NCBI GenBank assembly: GCA_000620545.1 | Contig: JIBA01000019.1 | Coordinates: forward strand, 62,001 to 126,000 | Source: Intrasporangiaceae bacterium URHB0013 | Lineage (GTDB): Bacteria > Actinomycetota > Actinomycetes > Actinomycetales > Dermatophilaceae | Length of the DNA stretch: 64,000 nt | Direction of reading: 5' to 3' | Part shown: piece after piece, positions 1-8,937 of the stretch | How the letters are laid out: every line of letters begins with the position of its first letter | How positions within the stretch are numbered: position 1 is the first letter of the stretch | Position numbers and translations under genes: made by a program | The notes under the pieces: generated by a model | What the model was told of the DNA's origin: nothing | Database searches by the model: none | Seen by the model: the letters and a program-made list of their open reading frames with translations, nothing else

Positions 1-695
1 ACCTCATCCACGCGCTGCGCCGCAACGTCAACCTCAAGATCCTGCTCTTCAACAACGAGATCTACGGCCTGACGAAGGGGCAGTACTCCCCCACCTCGCA
101 CGTCGGACAGGTGACGAAGTCGACGCCCCTCGGGTCGCTTGACACGCCCTTCAACCCGGTGTCCCTGGCGCTCGGCGCCGAGGCGAGCTTCGTGGCCCGC
201 ACCATGGACTCCGACCGCCAGCACCTGACCTCGGTGCTGCGTGCCGCGGCCGAGCACCGCGGCTCCGCACTCGTCGAGATCTACCAGAACTGCCCGATCT
301 TCAACGACGGCGTGTTCGACGTCCTCAAGGACCGCACCGAGGCAGCCGCCCGGATCCTGCACCTCGCCGACGGCGAGGAGGTCGGAGCCGGTGACGGCGT
401 CGTCGTCCGCGACGACCGGGGCTCACTGTCCGTCGTGCCGCGGGCGCAGGCCGATCCGGCCCGCATCGTGCGCCACGACGTCTCGGCCGAGGACCCGTCC
501 GCGGCGTTCGCGCTCTCGCGGCTCGACAGCCCGGACCTCGGTCACGTGCCGATGGGGATCTTCCGCAACGTGCAGCGCCCGACCTACGACGACTCCCTGC
601 GTGAGCAGATCGCCTCGGCTCGCACCGGCGAGGTCACCGATGCCGACATCGACGCCCTGCTGGCGGGGCGCGACACCTGGACCGTGGGGGCGTGA
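1..695 (+). CDS. korB: 2-oxoacid (2-oxoglutarate) ferredoxin oxidoreductase beta subunit, 3' part
   Basis: The reading frame enters from the left edge (first full codon at base 3) and ends at TGA 693-695, so only the C-terminal ~230 residues are present. The segment FNNEIYGLTKGQYSPTS near the left edge is typical of the thiamine-diphosphate beta subunit of 2-oxoacid:ferredoxin oxidoreductases. The later NCPIFNDGVF stretch also fits this family. The beta subunit carries ThDP and an Fe-S cluster and, with KorA, decarboxylates 2-oxoglutarate to succinyl-CoA while reducing ferredoxin. The ThDP-binding part and most cluster cysteines lie outside the window. The stop overlaps the GTG start of rarD by 4 bases. 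The Kor assignment over other 2-oxoacid enzymes is inference. Confidence 0.85.
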   Translation, partial: LIHALRRNVNLKILLFNNEIYGLTKGQYSPTSHVGQVTKSTPLGSLDTPFNPVSLALGAEASFVARTMDSDRQHLTSVLRAAAEHRGSALVEIYQNCPIFNDGVFDVLKDRTEAAARILHLADGEEVGAGDGVVVRDDRGSLSVVPRAQADPARIVRHDVSAEDPSAAFALSRLDSPDLGHVPMGIFRNVQRPTYDDSLREQIASARTGEVTDADIDALLAGRDTWTVGA

Positions 696-1693
696 CGGCC
701 CGACAGACCTTCACGCCCGCCGCGCGTCCCGAGTCGTCGACGCCTGCATCGGGCTCGAGGGCACCGCACGGCGAGGTCGGGCGGGGCACCCTGCTCGGCT
801 TCGCGGCATACGGGCTCTGGGGGCTCTTCCCGCTCTACTTCGACGCGCTCAAGCCCGCCGGACCGTGGGAGATCCTCGCCCACCGCATCCTCTGGACCCT
901 GCTCTTCTGCGTGGTCGTGCTGCTCGTCGTGCGCGACCTCGGCTGGATCCGCCCGCTGCTGCGCCGGCCGCGGCTGCTCGCCGGCACCGGGCTCGCGGCG
1001 GTGCTCATCGCGGTGAACTGGGTCGTCTACGTGGCGGCCGTCACCTCGGGCAACACCTCGGAGGCGGCCCTCGGCTACTTCCTCAACCCCCTCGTGACGG
1101 TGGCGCTGGGTGTCGTCGTGCTCGGTGAGCGCCTACGCGTCCTCCAGTGGGTGGCCGTCGGGATCGGCGTCGCCGCCGGCGTCTACCTCGGTGTGTCCGG
1201 CGGACGCGTGCCATGGGTGGCCCTCACGCTCGCGGTGTCCTTCGCGCTCTACGGCCTGACGAAGAAGAAGATCGGCGTCAGCCTCGACGCGATCCACGGC
1301 CTGACCGTCGAGACCGTCGTGCTGGCCCCCGTAGCGGTGGTGCTCCTCCTCGTCGTGGGTGCCCAGGGCGGACTCGAGTTCGGCCTGCACGGCGGGACGC
1401 ACACGTCGCTGCTCGTGCTGTCCGGCCTCGTCACCGCCGTGCCGTTGCTGTGCTTCGCCGCCGCGGCCCGGCGCATCCCGCTCGTGTCGATCGGGCTCAT
1501 CCAGTTCATCACCCCGCTCATGCAGCTGCTGTGTGCGGTGGTGCTCCTCGGTGAGCACATGCCACGCGAGCGCTGGGTCGGCTTCGGGATCGTCTGGGCC
1601 GCACTCCTCGTGCTGACCGTCGACTCGCTGCTGGGTCTGCGTGGCGCGCGCGCCGCACGACGCGACCTGCCCGTCGACGACTGCCCGCGCTGA
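692..1693 (+). CDS. rarD: RarD-type EamA (DMT) transporter
   Basis: This 333-residue integral membrane protein has about ten hydrophobic segments after a ~35-residue polar, Pro/Ser-rich N-terminus. The opening GFAAYGLWGLFPLYF followed by EILAHRILWT is characteristic of the RarD subgroup of the drug/metabolite transporter family. EALGYFLNPLVTV-like and FITPLMQL segments repeat in the two halves, as expected for duplicated EamA domains. RarD was named from chloramphenicol sensitivity, and its substrate is not established. The GTG start overlaps the korB stop (GTGA), so the two are probably translationally coupled although functionally unrelated. Confidence 0.88.
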   Translation: MTARQTFTPAARPESSTPASGSRAPHGEVGRGTLLGFAAYGLWGLFPLYFDALKPAGPWEILAHRILWTLLFCVVVLLVVRDLGWIRPLLRRPRLLAGTGLAAVLIAVNWVVYVAAVTSGNTSEAALGYFLNPLVTVALGVVVLGERLRVLQWVAVGIGVAAGVYLGVSGGRVPWVALTLAVSFALYGLTKKKIGVSLDAIHGLTVETVVLAPVAVVLLLVVGAQGGLEFGLHGGTHTSLLVLSGLVTAVPLLCFAAAARRIPLVSIGLIQFITPLMQLLCAVVLLGEHMPRERWVGFGIVWAALLVLTVDSLLGLRGARAARRDLPVDDCPR

Positions 1694-1738
1694 GGCGGAC
1701 CCGGCACACCCGCTGACGCGCGGCTCGCGCTGATGGGC

Positions 1739-1800
1739 GGCTCCGGCGGGCGGCCGGCGGGCGGACGGCCGGCGGGCGGCCGGCGGACGGCCGCGCGGCT
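1739..1800. repeat. GC-only low-complexity GGCGGGCGGCC repeat
   Basis: Imperfect direct repeats of GGCGGGCGGCC/GGCGGACGGCC fill most of the gap between rarD and the MFS gene. The block is self-complementary (GGCCGGC cores), so it can fold into strong hairpins and may end the korB-rarD transcript. No T-tract follows. I see no gene in 1694-1878. Confidence 0.6.
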
Positions 1801-1878
1801 GCGGGCTGTCCGGCTGGTGTGCGGTGAGAAGCCGCCGACCGCAGCCACCGAGCGCCCCCGCAGTGACAGACTGCCGGG

Positions 1879-3480
1879 GTGAGCGACATCGTCCTCGGCT
1901 CCCGCACCGGTCGGTTCGTCATCGCGGCCGCGGTGCTCGGCTCGGGCATGGCCCTGCTCGACGGGACCGTCGTCAACGTCGCGCTCGTGCGCATCGGCGA
2001 AGAGCTCGGTGCGAATCTTGCCGAGCTGCAGTGGATCACCAACGGCTACCTGCTCGCGCTCGCCTCGCTCATCCTGCTGGGCGGCTCGCTCGGTGACCGC
2101 TTCGGTCGGCGCAGGGTCTTCGTCATCGGGGTCGTGTGGTTCACGCTCGCCTCCGCCGCGTGCGGCCTCGCGCAGACGCCGGGTCAGCTCATCGTGGGGC
2201 GAGTGATCCAGGGGGTCGGCGGCGCCCTGCTCACCCCCGGCAGCCTGTCGATGATCCAGGCCTCGTTCCGCCCCCACGACCGCGGCAGGGCCATCGGCAC
2301 CTGGTCCGGTCTCGGTGGCATCGCCGCTGCGCTCGGGCCCTTCGTCGGTGGCTGGCTGGTGCAGTACGCGAGCTGGCGCTGGGCGTTCCTCGTCAACGTG
2401 CCGCTCGGCGCGGCGACGGTCTGGATCGCGCAGCTCCACGTCCCCGAGACGCGTGACGAGAGTGCCGACCACCGGTTCGACGTGGCCGGCGCGGTGCTGG
2501 CCACGCTGGCCCTGGGCACCACGACGTTCGCCCTGATCCAGCACGAGTCGCTGGGTGCCGCGGCGGCCATCGGTGTCGCGCTGCTGGGCCTCGCCATCGG
2601 CGCCGTCTTCGTGGCCGTCGAGCGGCGCACCTCGCACCCGATGGTCCCGCCAGCCCTCTTCGCGTCCCGCCAGTTCAGCGCGGCCAACGCGATGACGCTG
2701 CTCGTGTATGCCGCCCTGGGCGCGGTCTTCTTCTTCCTCACCCTCCAGCTGCAGACGGTCCTGGGGTACGGGCCACTGCTCGCCGGCATGGCCTCGCTCC
2801 CGGTGACGATCCTCATGCTGCTCTTCGCCGCTCGTGGCGGTGAGCTCGCGTCTCGCATCGGGCCTCGGTTGCCGATGACGGTCGGTCCGGTCGTGTGCGG
2901 CGTCGGCACCCTGCTGCTCTCCGGCGTCGGCGCGGGCTCGACCTACTGGACCGGTGTCCTGCCCGGCATCTCCGTCTTCGGGCTCGGGCTGACGCTCCTC
3001 GTCGCGCCGCTCACGGCAACGGTGCTCGCCGCGGCGCCCGACCGGTACGCGGGTGTCGCGAGCGGAGTCAACAACGCCGTGGCCCGTGCGGGCAGCCTGC
3101 TCGCGGTCGCCGCGCTGCCGGCCGTCGTGGGCCTCAGCGGCTCCGACTACGCCGTCCCCGAGGCCTTCTCGGCGGCCTACCGGGCGGCGATGCTCATCTG
3201 CACCGGACTCCTCGTCGCCGGAGGCGTCGTCTCGTGGATGCTCATCCGAAACCCGGCCCGCGAGCAGGCCTCCGACGAGAGCCTCGACCACGCCGACCAA
3301 GCCGACCAGAGCCTCGTGCAGAGCTCGGTCAAGGGCGCCGCTCCCGAGCGCGATGGCGCCGCCGTCCCGCATGCAAGCGCCCGGCAGACCCGGGCGGTTC
3401 CGGCCGGGTGGTCGTGCGCGGGCTCGGAAGGCTGTCCGGGCACGAGCCACCACCACGAGGTCACGACGTCCGGTCGCTGA
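1879..3480 (+). CDS. DHA2-family MFS multidrug efflux permease
   Basis: This 533-residue protein has 14 predicted membrane segments, the architecture of the EmrB/QacA (DHA2) branch of proton-driven exporters. Residues 26-36 ([11 protein letters not shown]) match DHA2 motif D1 in TM1. [12 protein letters not shown] at about 68-79 is MFS motif A between TM2 and TM3, and GxxxGPxxGG-like GPFVGGWLV is motif C. The ~55-residue tail after the last helix is polar and acidic. The GTG start has no Shine-Dalgarno, but CAGACT lies 6 bases upstream, fitting a leaderless start. No TetR-type regulator adjoins it, so substrate and regulation are unknown. Confidence 0.88.
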   Translation: MSDIVLGSRTGRFVIAAAVLGSGMALLDGTVVNVALVRIGEELGANLAELQWITNGYLLALASLILLGGSLGDRFGRRRVFVIGVVWFTLASAACGLAQTPGQLIVGRVIQGVGGALLTPGSLSMIQASFRPHDRGRAIGTWSGLGGIAAALGPFVGGWLVQYASWRWAFLVNVPLGAATVWIAQLHVPETRDESADHRFDVAGAVLATLALGTTTFALIQHESLGAAAAIGVALLGLAIGAVFVAVERRTSHPMVPPALFASRQFSAANAMTLLVYAALGAVFFFLTLQLQTVLGYGPLLAGMASLPVTILMLLFAARGGELASRIGPRLPMTVGPVVCGVGTLLLSGVGAGSTYWTGVLPGISVFGLGLTLLVAPLTATVLAAAPDRYAGVASGVNNAVARAGSLLAVAALPAVVGLSGSDYAVPEAFSAAYRAAMLICTGLLVAGGVVSWMLIRNPAREQASDESLDHADQADQSLVQSSVKGAAPERDGAAVPHASARQTRAVPAGWSCAGSEGCPGTSHHHEVTTSGR

Positions 3481-3494
3481 CGCAGAATGGAGGC

Positions 3495-4907
3495 ATGAGC
3501 GACGTCGCAGCGCAGGGGTTCCGGACCGAGCACGACTCGATGGGGGAGGTCCAGGTGCCCGCCGACGCGTTGTGGGGCGCGCAGACTGCTCGGGCCGTCG
3601 AGAACTTCCCGATCAGCGGGCAGCCGGTGCCCGCGGGTGTCGTGCACGCGCTCGCGCGTCTCAAGGCCGCCGCGGCCGACGTCAATGCCGAGCTCGGGGT
3701 GCTTGACGCCGACCGCGCCCGCGCGATCGCGCTGGCCGCCGGGGAGGTCGCGGACGGCGACCACGACGACGAGTTCCCGATCGACGTCTTCCAGACGGGC
3801 TCCGGCACCTCGACCAACATGAACGTCAACGAGGTCGTGGCGCGGCTCGCGCACCTCGCGAGCGACCTCGACGTGCACCCCAACGACCACGTCAACGCGG
3901 GCCAGTCGAGCAACGACACCTTTCCCAGCGCGCTGCGCATCGCGGCGACGTCAGCCGCCGTGCTCGAGCTCGTCCCGGCCCTCGAGCACCTTGCGCTCGC
4001 CCTCGCCCGCAAGGAGGTGGAGTTCGCCGACGTCGTCAAGGCCGGACGCACCCACCTCATGGATGCCGTGCCGGTGACCCTCGGGCAGGAGTTCGGTGGC
4101 TACCGGCGACAGGTCGAGCTCGGCGCCAGCCGGGTGCGCACCGCCGCCGAGGCGACGAGCGAGCTGCCGCTGGGTGGGACGGCCGCCGGCACCGGGCTCA
4201 ACGCGGCACCGGGCTTCGCACGCAAGGTGATCGAGCGGGTGTCAGGTGTCACGGGCATCCCGTTCCGCGAGGCGGTGAACCACTTCGAGGCGCAATCGGC
4301 GCAGGACGCTGTCGTCGAGCTCTCCGGAGCGCTCAAGGTCGTGGCCGTGAGCCTGACGAAGATCTGCAACGACCTGCGCTGGATGAGCTCCGGGCCGCGC
4401 ACGGGCCTCGGCGAGATCCACCTGCCCGACCTGCAGCCCGGCTCGAGCATCATGCCCGGCAAGGTCAACCCGGTCGTGCCCGAGGCGACCCTCATGGCGT
4501 GCGCGCAGGTCATCGGCAACGACGTGGTCATCACGACCGCAGGCGCCGCGGGCAACTTCGAGCTCAACGTCATGCTGCCGGTCCTGGCGAAGAACGTCCT
4601 CGAGTCGATCGGGCTGCTCGCCTCGACGAGCCGCCTGCTCGCCGACCGGTGCGTCGACGGCATCACGGCCGAGGTCGAGCACGCGCGCATGCTCGCCGAG
4701 GGGTCGCCGTCGATCGTCACGCCGCTCAACCGCTACCTCGGCTACGAGGCTGCGGCGGCGGTCGTCAAGCAGGCGGTCAGGGAGCGACGGACGATCCGCG
4801 ACGTCGTCATCGCGCAGGGTCACGTCGCGGACGGCAGGCTGACCGAGCAGCAGCTCGACGAGGCCCTCGACGTGCTGTCGATGACCCGCCCCGGCGCCGG
4901 CAGCTGA
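3495..4907 (+). CDS. fumC: Class II fumarate hydratase
   Basis: This 470-residue protein belongs to the fumarase/aspartase superfamily and interconverts fumarate and (S)-malate in the TCA cycle without an Fe-S cluster. Diagnostic elements are the early [16 protein letters not shown] block, the [11 protein letters not shown] block and the superfamily signature [11 protein letters not shown] at residues ~316-326, which contains the catalytic loop. [11 protein letters not shown] is typical of fumarase rather than aspartase. ATG 3495 is chosen because TGGAGG lies just before it and conserved sequence starts within 10 residues. The window has no other TCA gene apart from korB. Confidence 0.95.
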   Translation: MSDVAAQGFRTEHDSMGEVQVPADALWGAQTARAVENFPISGQPVPAGVVHALARLKAAAADVNAELGVLDADRARAIALAAGEVADGDHDDEFPIDVFQTGSGTSTNMNVNEVVARLAHLASDLDVHPNDHVNAGQSSNDTFPSALRIAATSAAVLELVPALEHLALALARKEVEFADVVKAGRTHLMDAVPVTLGQEFGGYRRQVELGASRVRTAAEATSELPLGGTAAGTGLNAAPGFARKVIERVSGVTGIPFREAVNHFEAQSAQDAVVELSGALKVVAVSLTKICNDLRWMSSGPRTGLGEIHLPDLQPGSSIMPGKVNPVVPEATLMACAQVIGNDVVITTAGAAGNFELNVMLPVLAKNVLESIGLLASTSRLLADRCVDGITAEVEHARMLAEGSPSIVTPLNRYLGYEAAAAVVKQAVRERRTIRDVVIAQGHVADGRLTEQQLDEALDVLSMTRPGAGS

Positions 4908-5017
4908 CCGGGCGCACGCCCGCGACGTACGCGGTTGGAGGCGAGGCGCCGGACTGACTACTGCTGCTCCCACCACGTCCGCGACGACCACGGGATCGCC
5001 CTGGTCTGATCGCCATG

Positions 5018-5872
5018 TCAGCCGAGGAACTGGCTGACCGTGAAGACGGCGCCCTGCGGGTCCCGGACGACGGCCGTGCGCGTCCAGCCGCTCTCGTCCG
5101 TGCGCACCACGGACCCGCCGAGCCGCACGACGCGGTCAGCCGCCTCATCGCGGTCGGCGACCGTGAACGTCACGTGCCACCCCGGCTCGCCGCCGGGCGC
5201 GACGGGGACGACTGGGACGACCCAGCCGATGGCATCGGCGAAGCCCGGTGGCACCCCGACCCCCGCCTGCGGCTCGTGGATGCCCGGGTCCACCGTCGCG
5301 GCGAGGTGGTCGCCGTAGCCGGGGACACGGATCATCGTCGCGAAGCCGACGTCGGCGAAGGCCCAGCCGAAGGCCCGCTCGTAGAAGACCTGCGCGGCGG
5401 CGGGGTCCTCGGTGTGCAGGTCGCTGAAGTTCCACGCCCCAGGAGCGTTGGTCACCTGCGAGCCGAGACGCCTCCTCGCCTCCCAGAGCCGCACCTCGAG
5501 CCCCTGACGGTCACGCACGACGACCGACCGGCCGCCCTCGCCCGCGGCCGTGGGCGGCCGGACCACCACTCCCCCGGCCGCCTCGACGCGCCGCGCCATG
5601 GCGTCCGCGTCGTCGACCGCGACGTAGGTGTGCCAGCGCGCTGGGCCCTCGCGGTCCGTGTCGGCGGACGGCGCCGCGGGACCCCCGAGCCCACCGACGT
5701 CGCGGCCGTCGAGCTGCGCGACCAGGTAGCAGAACGGGACCCCCGGAGGGGTGGCCTCGCTGAACGTCCAGCCGAAGACGCCGCCGTAGAAGTCCGCTGC
5801 CGCATCGAGGTCAGCCTGCTCGGTGTCGATCCACGAGGTCACTCCCTCGGGGTAGGTCCGCTGCTCGGCCAT
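5018..5872 (-). CDS. Two-domain VOC (glyoxalase/bleomycin-resistance-like) protein
   Basis: This 284-residue protein contains two tandem VOC domains. The first (about 8-135) opens with VTSWIDTEQADLDAAADFYGGVFGWTF, and the second (about 145-284) has DLHTEDPAAAQVFYERAFGWAF. Paired beta-alpha-beta-beta-beta modules of this kind resemble actinobacterial proteins annotated as hydroxylase-like or glyoxalase. The metal ligands cannot be assigned with confidence and the substrate is unknown. ATG 5872 is preceded by GAGGAGG. The gene converges on fumC with a 110-bp gap in which I see no convincing terminator. Confidence 0.8.
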   Translation of the reverse strand: MAEQRTYPEGVTSWIDTEQADLDAAADFYGGVFGWTFSEATPPGVPFCYLVAQLDGRDVGGLGGPAAPSADTDREGPARWHTYVAVDDADAMARRVEAAGGVVVRPPTAAGEGGRSVVVRDRQGLEVRLWEARRRLGSQVTNAPGAWNFSDLHTEDPAAAQVFYERAFGWAFADVGFATMIRVPGYGDHLAATVDPGIHEPQAGVGVPPGFADAIGWVVPVVPVAPGGEPGWHVTFTVADRDEAADRVVRLGGSVVRTDESGWTRTAVVRDPQGAVFTVSQFLG

Positions 5873-5903
5873 GCCGTCCTCCTCGACGTCCGGTCCACCT
5901 GTG

Positions 5904-5939
5904 CCCAGCTGTCTCCCAGCTGTCTCCAGCTGTCTCCAC
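5904..5939. repeat. Three tandem copies of an 11-bp CCAGCTGTCTC motif
   Basis: CCAGCTGTCTC occurs three times almost head to tail just upstream of the VOC gene. Each copy has the AGCT/CAGCTG palindrome at its centre. It lies where the promoter or operator of the minus-strand gene should be, so it could be a regulator-binding cluster or a simple sequence expansion. Confidence 0.5.
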
Positions 5940-6044
5940 CGTAGGCAGGCCCGCCGACAGTGGCGGACGGCGCGAGCGTTCCTCGGTACCGAGCGGGACC
6001 TGCGCCGGCGCGCCGGAGGGGGCACGCGGCATACGGCACACGGA

Positions 6045-7376
6045 TCAGGAGCCGAGGACCCGCTCGAGGTAGGGGTTGCCGAAGCGGCGGTCGGGGTCGA
6101 CCCGGTCCCGCACCGCGAGGAAGTCGTCGAAGCGGGGGTAGACGCTGCGCAGGTAGTCGGCGTCGCGCGTGTGCATCTTGCCCCAGTGCGGGCGCCCGCC
6201 GTGGTTGACCGCGATGGACTCGAAGGCGTCGAAGTAGGCGCCCCGTTCCTGCCGGTGGTACTTGTGGATGGCGATGTAGCAGCTCTCTCGCTCGTAGGCC
6301 GTCGAGAGCCACACGTCGTCGGCCGCCGCGACCCGGCACTCGACGGGGAAGGAGATGCGCTCGTCATGGGTGTCGACCCACTCGCGCAGCTCGAGGAGCA
6401 CCTCGGAGAGGCTCGCCCGCGGGAAGGCCCACTCCGACTCCATGAAACGCACCTCGCGGGCGCTGACGAAGACCTTGTGCGAGCTGTCGGTGAACTGTCG
6501 CTCGCTCACGGCGCGCGCGGCGATCGCGTTGATGCCCTTCGTCGACCGCGGCATCCGGGTGGCGACCCGGTTGGTCAGCTCGAAGAAGCGGTTGCTCAGC
6601 AGGTCGTCGTCGAGCTTCTCGCGCCAGGCCGGCAGCGGGCGCCTCACCGTCTCCTCGGGCACGCGGTTGTTGCGCTTCGTCAGGGCACGGTCGGTGTGTG
6701 GGAACCAGTAGAACTCGAAGTGGTCGTTGACCTGCGCAGACACCTCGGCGTGGGCGAGCACCTCCATGAGCGACTCGGGACGCTCGACGGCGTGGAGCAG
6801 GAAGGCCGGCACGACGGACACGGTGACCTCGGTGATGATCCCGAGCGCGCCGAGCCCGAGACGCGCGGCCTGGAAGAGCTCCGGCTCTTGCGTCGGAGAG
6901 CACTCCACGACCGACCCGTCGGCGAGGACGATGCACAGCGCCCGGATGCCCGCGGACAGGCCGGTCAGCCGCAGTCCCGTGCCGTGCGTGCCCGTGCCGG
7001 TGGCCCCCGCCAAGCTCTGCCGGTCGATGTCGCCGAGGTTGGGCAGGGCGTAGCCGAAGGCCGCGAGCTCCTCGTTGAGCACGTGCAGGGGCGTGCCGGC
7101 GCGCACGGTGGCCTCGCCACGCGTCGCGTCGATCGAGGTGACCCCGCTCAGTGCGCCGAGACGCAGCTGCACCCCGTCGGTGACGGCGACGCCGGTGAAC
7201 GAGTGCCCGGCACCGAGCGCCTTGACCCGTAGCCCCTGCTCGGCCGCCCGGGCGACCTCGTCGACGACCTCCCTCTCGCTGCGGGGTGTCGCCACCCGGG
7301 CGAGCCTGGAGGACTCGGTTCCGGCCCAGTTGGACCACTCGACGCTGCGGACGATGCGGCCCTTGACGCCGCCCAC
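6045..7376 (-). CDS. FAD-dependent D-arabinono-1,4-lactone / L-gulonolactone oxidase-like protein
   Basis: This 443-residue oxidoreductase belongs to the VAO/PCMH flavoprotein family. The N-terminal FAD-binding domain includes GAGHSFTGVAV around residues 55-65, with the His that is often covalently linked to FAD, and GTGTHGTG further on. The C-terminal ALO domain ends with PHWGKMH, the HWxK motif of aldonolactone oxidases. Members oxidise sugar-1,4-lactones; the bacterial substrate is usually unproven. GTG 7376 lies just past the stop of the upstream PLP-enzyme gene (7381). TTG 7388 is an in-frame alternative. The two genes are probably one transcript. Confidence 0.82.
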   Translation of the reverse strand: MGGVKGRIVRSVEWSNWAGTESSRLARVATPRSEREVVDEVARAAEQGLRVKALGAGHSFTGVAVTDGVQLRLGALSGVTSIDATRGEATVRAGTPLHVLNEELAAFGYALPNLGDIDRQSLAGATGTGTHGTGLRLTGLSAGIRALCIVLADGSVVECSPTQEPELFQAARLGLGALGIITEVTVSVVPAFLLHAVERPESLMEVLAHAEVSAQVNDHFEFYWFPHTDRALTKRNNRVPEETVRRPLPAWREKLDDDLLSNRFFELTNRVATRMPRSTKGINAIAARAVSERQFTDSSHKVFVSAREVRFMESEWAFPRASLSEVLLELREWVDTHDERISFPVECRVAAADDVWLSTAYERESCYIAIHKYHRQERGAYFDAFESIAVNHGGRPHWGKMHTRDADYLRSVYPRFDDFLAVRDRVDPDRRFGNPYLERVLGS

Positions 7377-7380
7377 GCTG

Positions 7381-8562
7381 TCAGCCAAAGCACTGCCCTT
7401 CCCCACGATAGGTCGCGGCCCGTCCGACGACCCGGTCGCCTCCGTCGCTGCTGACGAGCGCGAACTCCGTGAAGCGCTCGGCCAGCTCCCCTGCCTTGGC
7501 GTGCCGGAACCATATCCGATCACCCAGTGAGAGCTGGTCCGCGCCTGCTCCCTCGAGGGGTGTCTGCACCTCCCCCGCTCCCTCGCGCCGGACGAGCGCG
7601 AGGTCGTGCTCGGCCAAGGGGGTGGGCACCCGTGACCACCCCGGTGGCCCGGACGCGACGTAGCCGCCGCCGTATGCCGTCACCATCCCCGCGCCCGGCC
7701 GGCGCACGACCGGAGCGGCGAAGTAGGCGGCGGGGCGCAGCGACAGCGCGTCGTAGCCGTCGAACAGGGTGGGCGCGAAGAGGCCTGAGCCTGCGGCGAG
7801 CTCGGTGAGGCTGGGGTCGAGATGGGTGACGTGCAGGCTGCCGGTTCCGCCTCCGTTGACGACCTCGAGGTCGGCCAGGGCTCGCGCTGCGGCGACGACC
7901 TCGGCCCGACGACTGCGCAGCTCGGTGTCCGAGACCTTCTTCATCCGGCGCACGACCGCAGACGAGTCGGGCAGGCCGGCGATCTGGGCGTCGTAGAACA
8001 TCAGGCCGGCGACGACCAGTCCGCGCTCCTGGGCGCGGCGGATGACCGCCTCGACGTCCCCGGGCGTCCGGGTCGGTGACCGCCGCACGCCCATGTGGGC
8101 GGGCCCCACCCGCAGCGACGCGTCGACGTCGATCGCCACGCGCAGGCCCTGGTGACCACCCACCTCGCGGGCGATGAAGTCGGCGTGCTCGACGCTGTCG
8201 ATCATGACGATGACGGCGCGGGTCAGCGCCGGGTCGGCGGCGAGCTCGGCCAGGGCAGGCACGTCGACGCTCGGATAGGCGACGAGGAGATTCTCGTGGC
8301 CGGCGCGCGCCCACCACAGGGCCTCGCGCACGGCGAAGCACATGAGGCCCTCGAAGCCGTCGCGGTGCAGGGCCCGCTCGATGAGGGGCCGGCTGCGCAG
8401 CGACTTCGTCGCGATCCGGATCGGCACGCCGGCCGCCAGCTCAACCAGGGTGGCGGCGTTCGCGTCGAACGCGTCGAGGTCGACGACGGCCAGCGGGCCC
8501 GGCAGGTCGGCGGTCGCCGCCGAGAGGCGCGCCGCGACGGGCGGCGACAGGCGACGATGCAT
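7381..8562 (-). CDS. PLP-dependent fold-type III enzyme (amino acid deaminase/aldolase, alanine-racemase-like)
   Basis: The protein begins with an alanine racemase N-terminal barrel: LAVVDLDAFDANAATL leads to IRIATKSLRSRPL, where the Lys is the expected PLP Schiff-base residue. VNGGGTGSLHV matches the phosphate-binding Gly-rich loop. The C-terminal part resembles D-threonine aldolase/D-serine deaminase-like proteins. Related proteins are annotated amino acid deaminase/aldolase; no substrate can be read from sequence. ATG 8562 is preferred because TAGGGT ends 7 bases before it, as in a leaderless promoter. GTG 8571 is an in-frame alternative. The lactone oxidase gene follows directly. Confidence 0.78.
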   Translation of the reverse strand: MHRRLSPPVAARLSAATADLPGPLAVVDLDAFDANAATLVELAAGVPIRIATKSLRSRPLIERALHRDGFEGLMCFAVREALWWARAGHENLLVAYPSVDVPALAELAADPALTRAVIVMIDSVEHADFIAREVGGHQGLRVAIDVDASLRVGPAHMGVRRSPTRTPGDVEAVIRRAQERGLVVAGLMFYDAQIAGLPDSSAVVRRMKKVSDTELRSRRAEVVAAARALADLEVVNGGGTGSLHVTHLDPSLTELAAGSGLFAPTLFDGYDALSLRPAAYFAAPVVRRPGAGMVTAYGGGYVASGPPGWSRVPTPLAEHDLALVRREGAGEVQTPLEGAGADQLSLGDRIWFRHAKAGELAERFTEFALVSSDGGDRVVGRAATYRGEGQCFG

Positions 8563-8569
8563 GACCTGC

Positions 8570-8575
8570 ACCCTA
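8570..8575 (-). promoter_or_regulatory. -10 box TAGGGT, leaderless promoter of the PLP-enzyme gene
   Basis: TAGGGT on the minus strand lies exactly 7 bases before ATG 8562. This spacing puts the transcription start at or next to the start codon. Confidence 0.5.
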
Positions 8576-8645
8576 CCGAGCGTCAGGTTCCCGGTCGCTG
8601 AGAACCCGCCCGTCTCCCGGCCGCACGGACGTCCGGGCCCCCACC

Positions 8646-8666
8646 GCTCGAGTGCTCACTTCCGTA
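8646..8666. repeat. Inverted copy of the 31-bp repeat core
   Basis: CTCGAGTGCTCACTTCCGTAC is the reverse complement of the first 21 bases of the last unit (8896) of the adjacent array. It is separated from the first direct unit by about 12 bp, so the left end of the array can fold as a long hairpin. Confidence 0.8.
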
Positions 8667-8678
8667 CAGGGAAAGCGC

Positions 8679-8926
8679 GTACGGAAGTGACCACTCGAGG
8701 TGACGGGCGGTACGGGAGTGACCACTCGAAGTGCTGGGCCGTACGGGAGTGACCACTCGAGGTGACGGGCCGTACGGGAGTGACCACTCGAGGTGCTGGG
8801 GCGTACGGGAGTGACCACTCGACGTGCTGGGCCGTACGGGAGTGACCACTCGAGGTGCTGGGGCGTACGGAAGTGACCACTCGAGGCGAGGGGCCGTACG
8901 GAAGTGAGCACTCGAGGCGACGGCGG
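8679..8926. repeat. Eight tandem 31-bp units with GAGTGACCACTC dyads
   Basis: Units begin at 8679, 8710, 8741, 8772, 8803, 8834, 8865 and 8896, exactly 31 bp apart. Each starts GTACGG(G/A)AGTGA(C/G)CACTCGA and ends with a more variable 9-bp part such as TGCTGGGCC or TGACGGGCC. Most units contain the dyad GAGTG-AC-CACTC; the outer three carry AAGTG. The spacing is about three helical turns, so all dyads face the same side of the DNA. The array fills most of the 375-bp gap between the polyprenyl synthase stop and the PLP-enzyme start. No gene is evident in the gap. Confidence 0.9.
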
Positions 8927-8937
8927 TGAGGGTCAGG

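Noticed and set aside
1694-1878. Small gene or riboswitch in the rarD-MFS gap
   Set aside because: The sequence is mainly a GC-only repeat; no start with a ribosome site and no conserved structure could be recognised.
8646-8926. CRISPR array
   Set aside because: Units are contiguous 31-mers with no unique spacers between them, the sequence is similar along the whole unit, and no cas gene is in the window.
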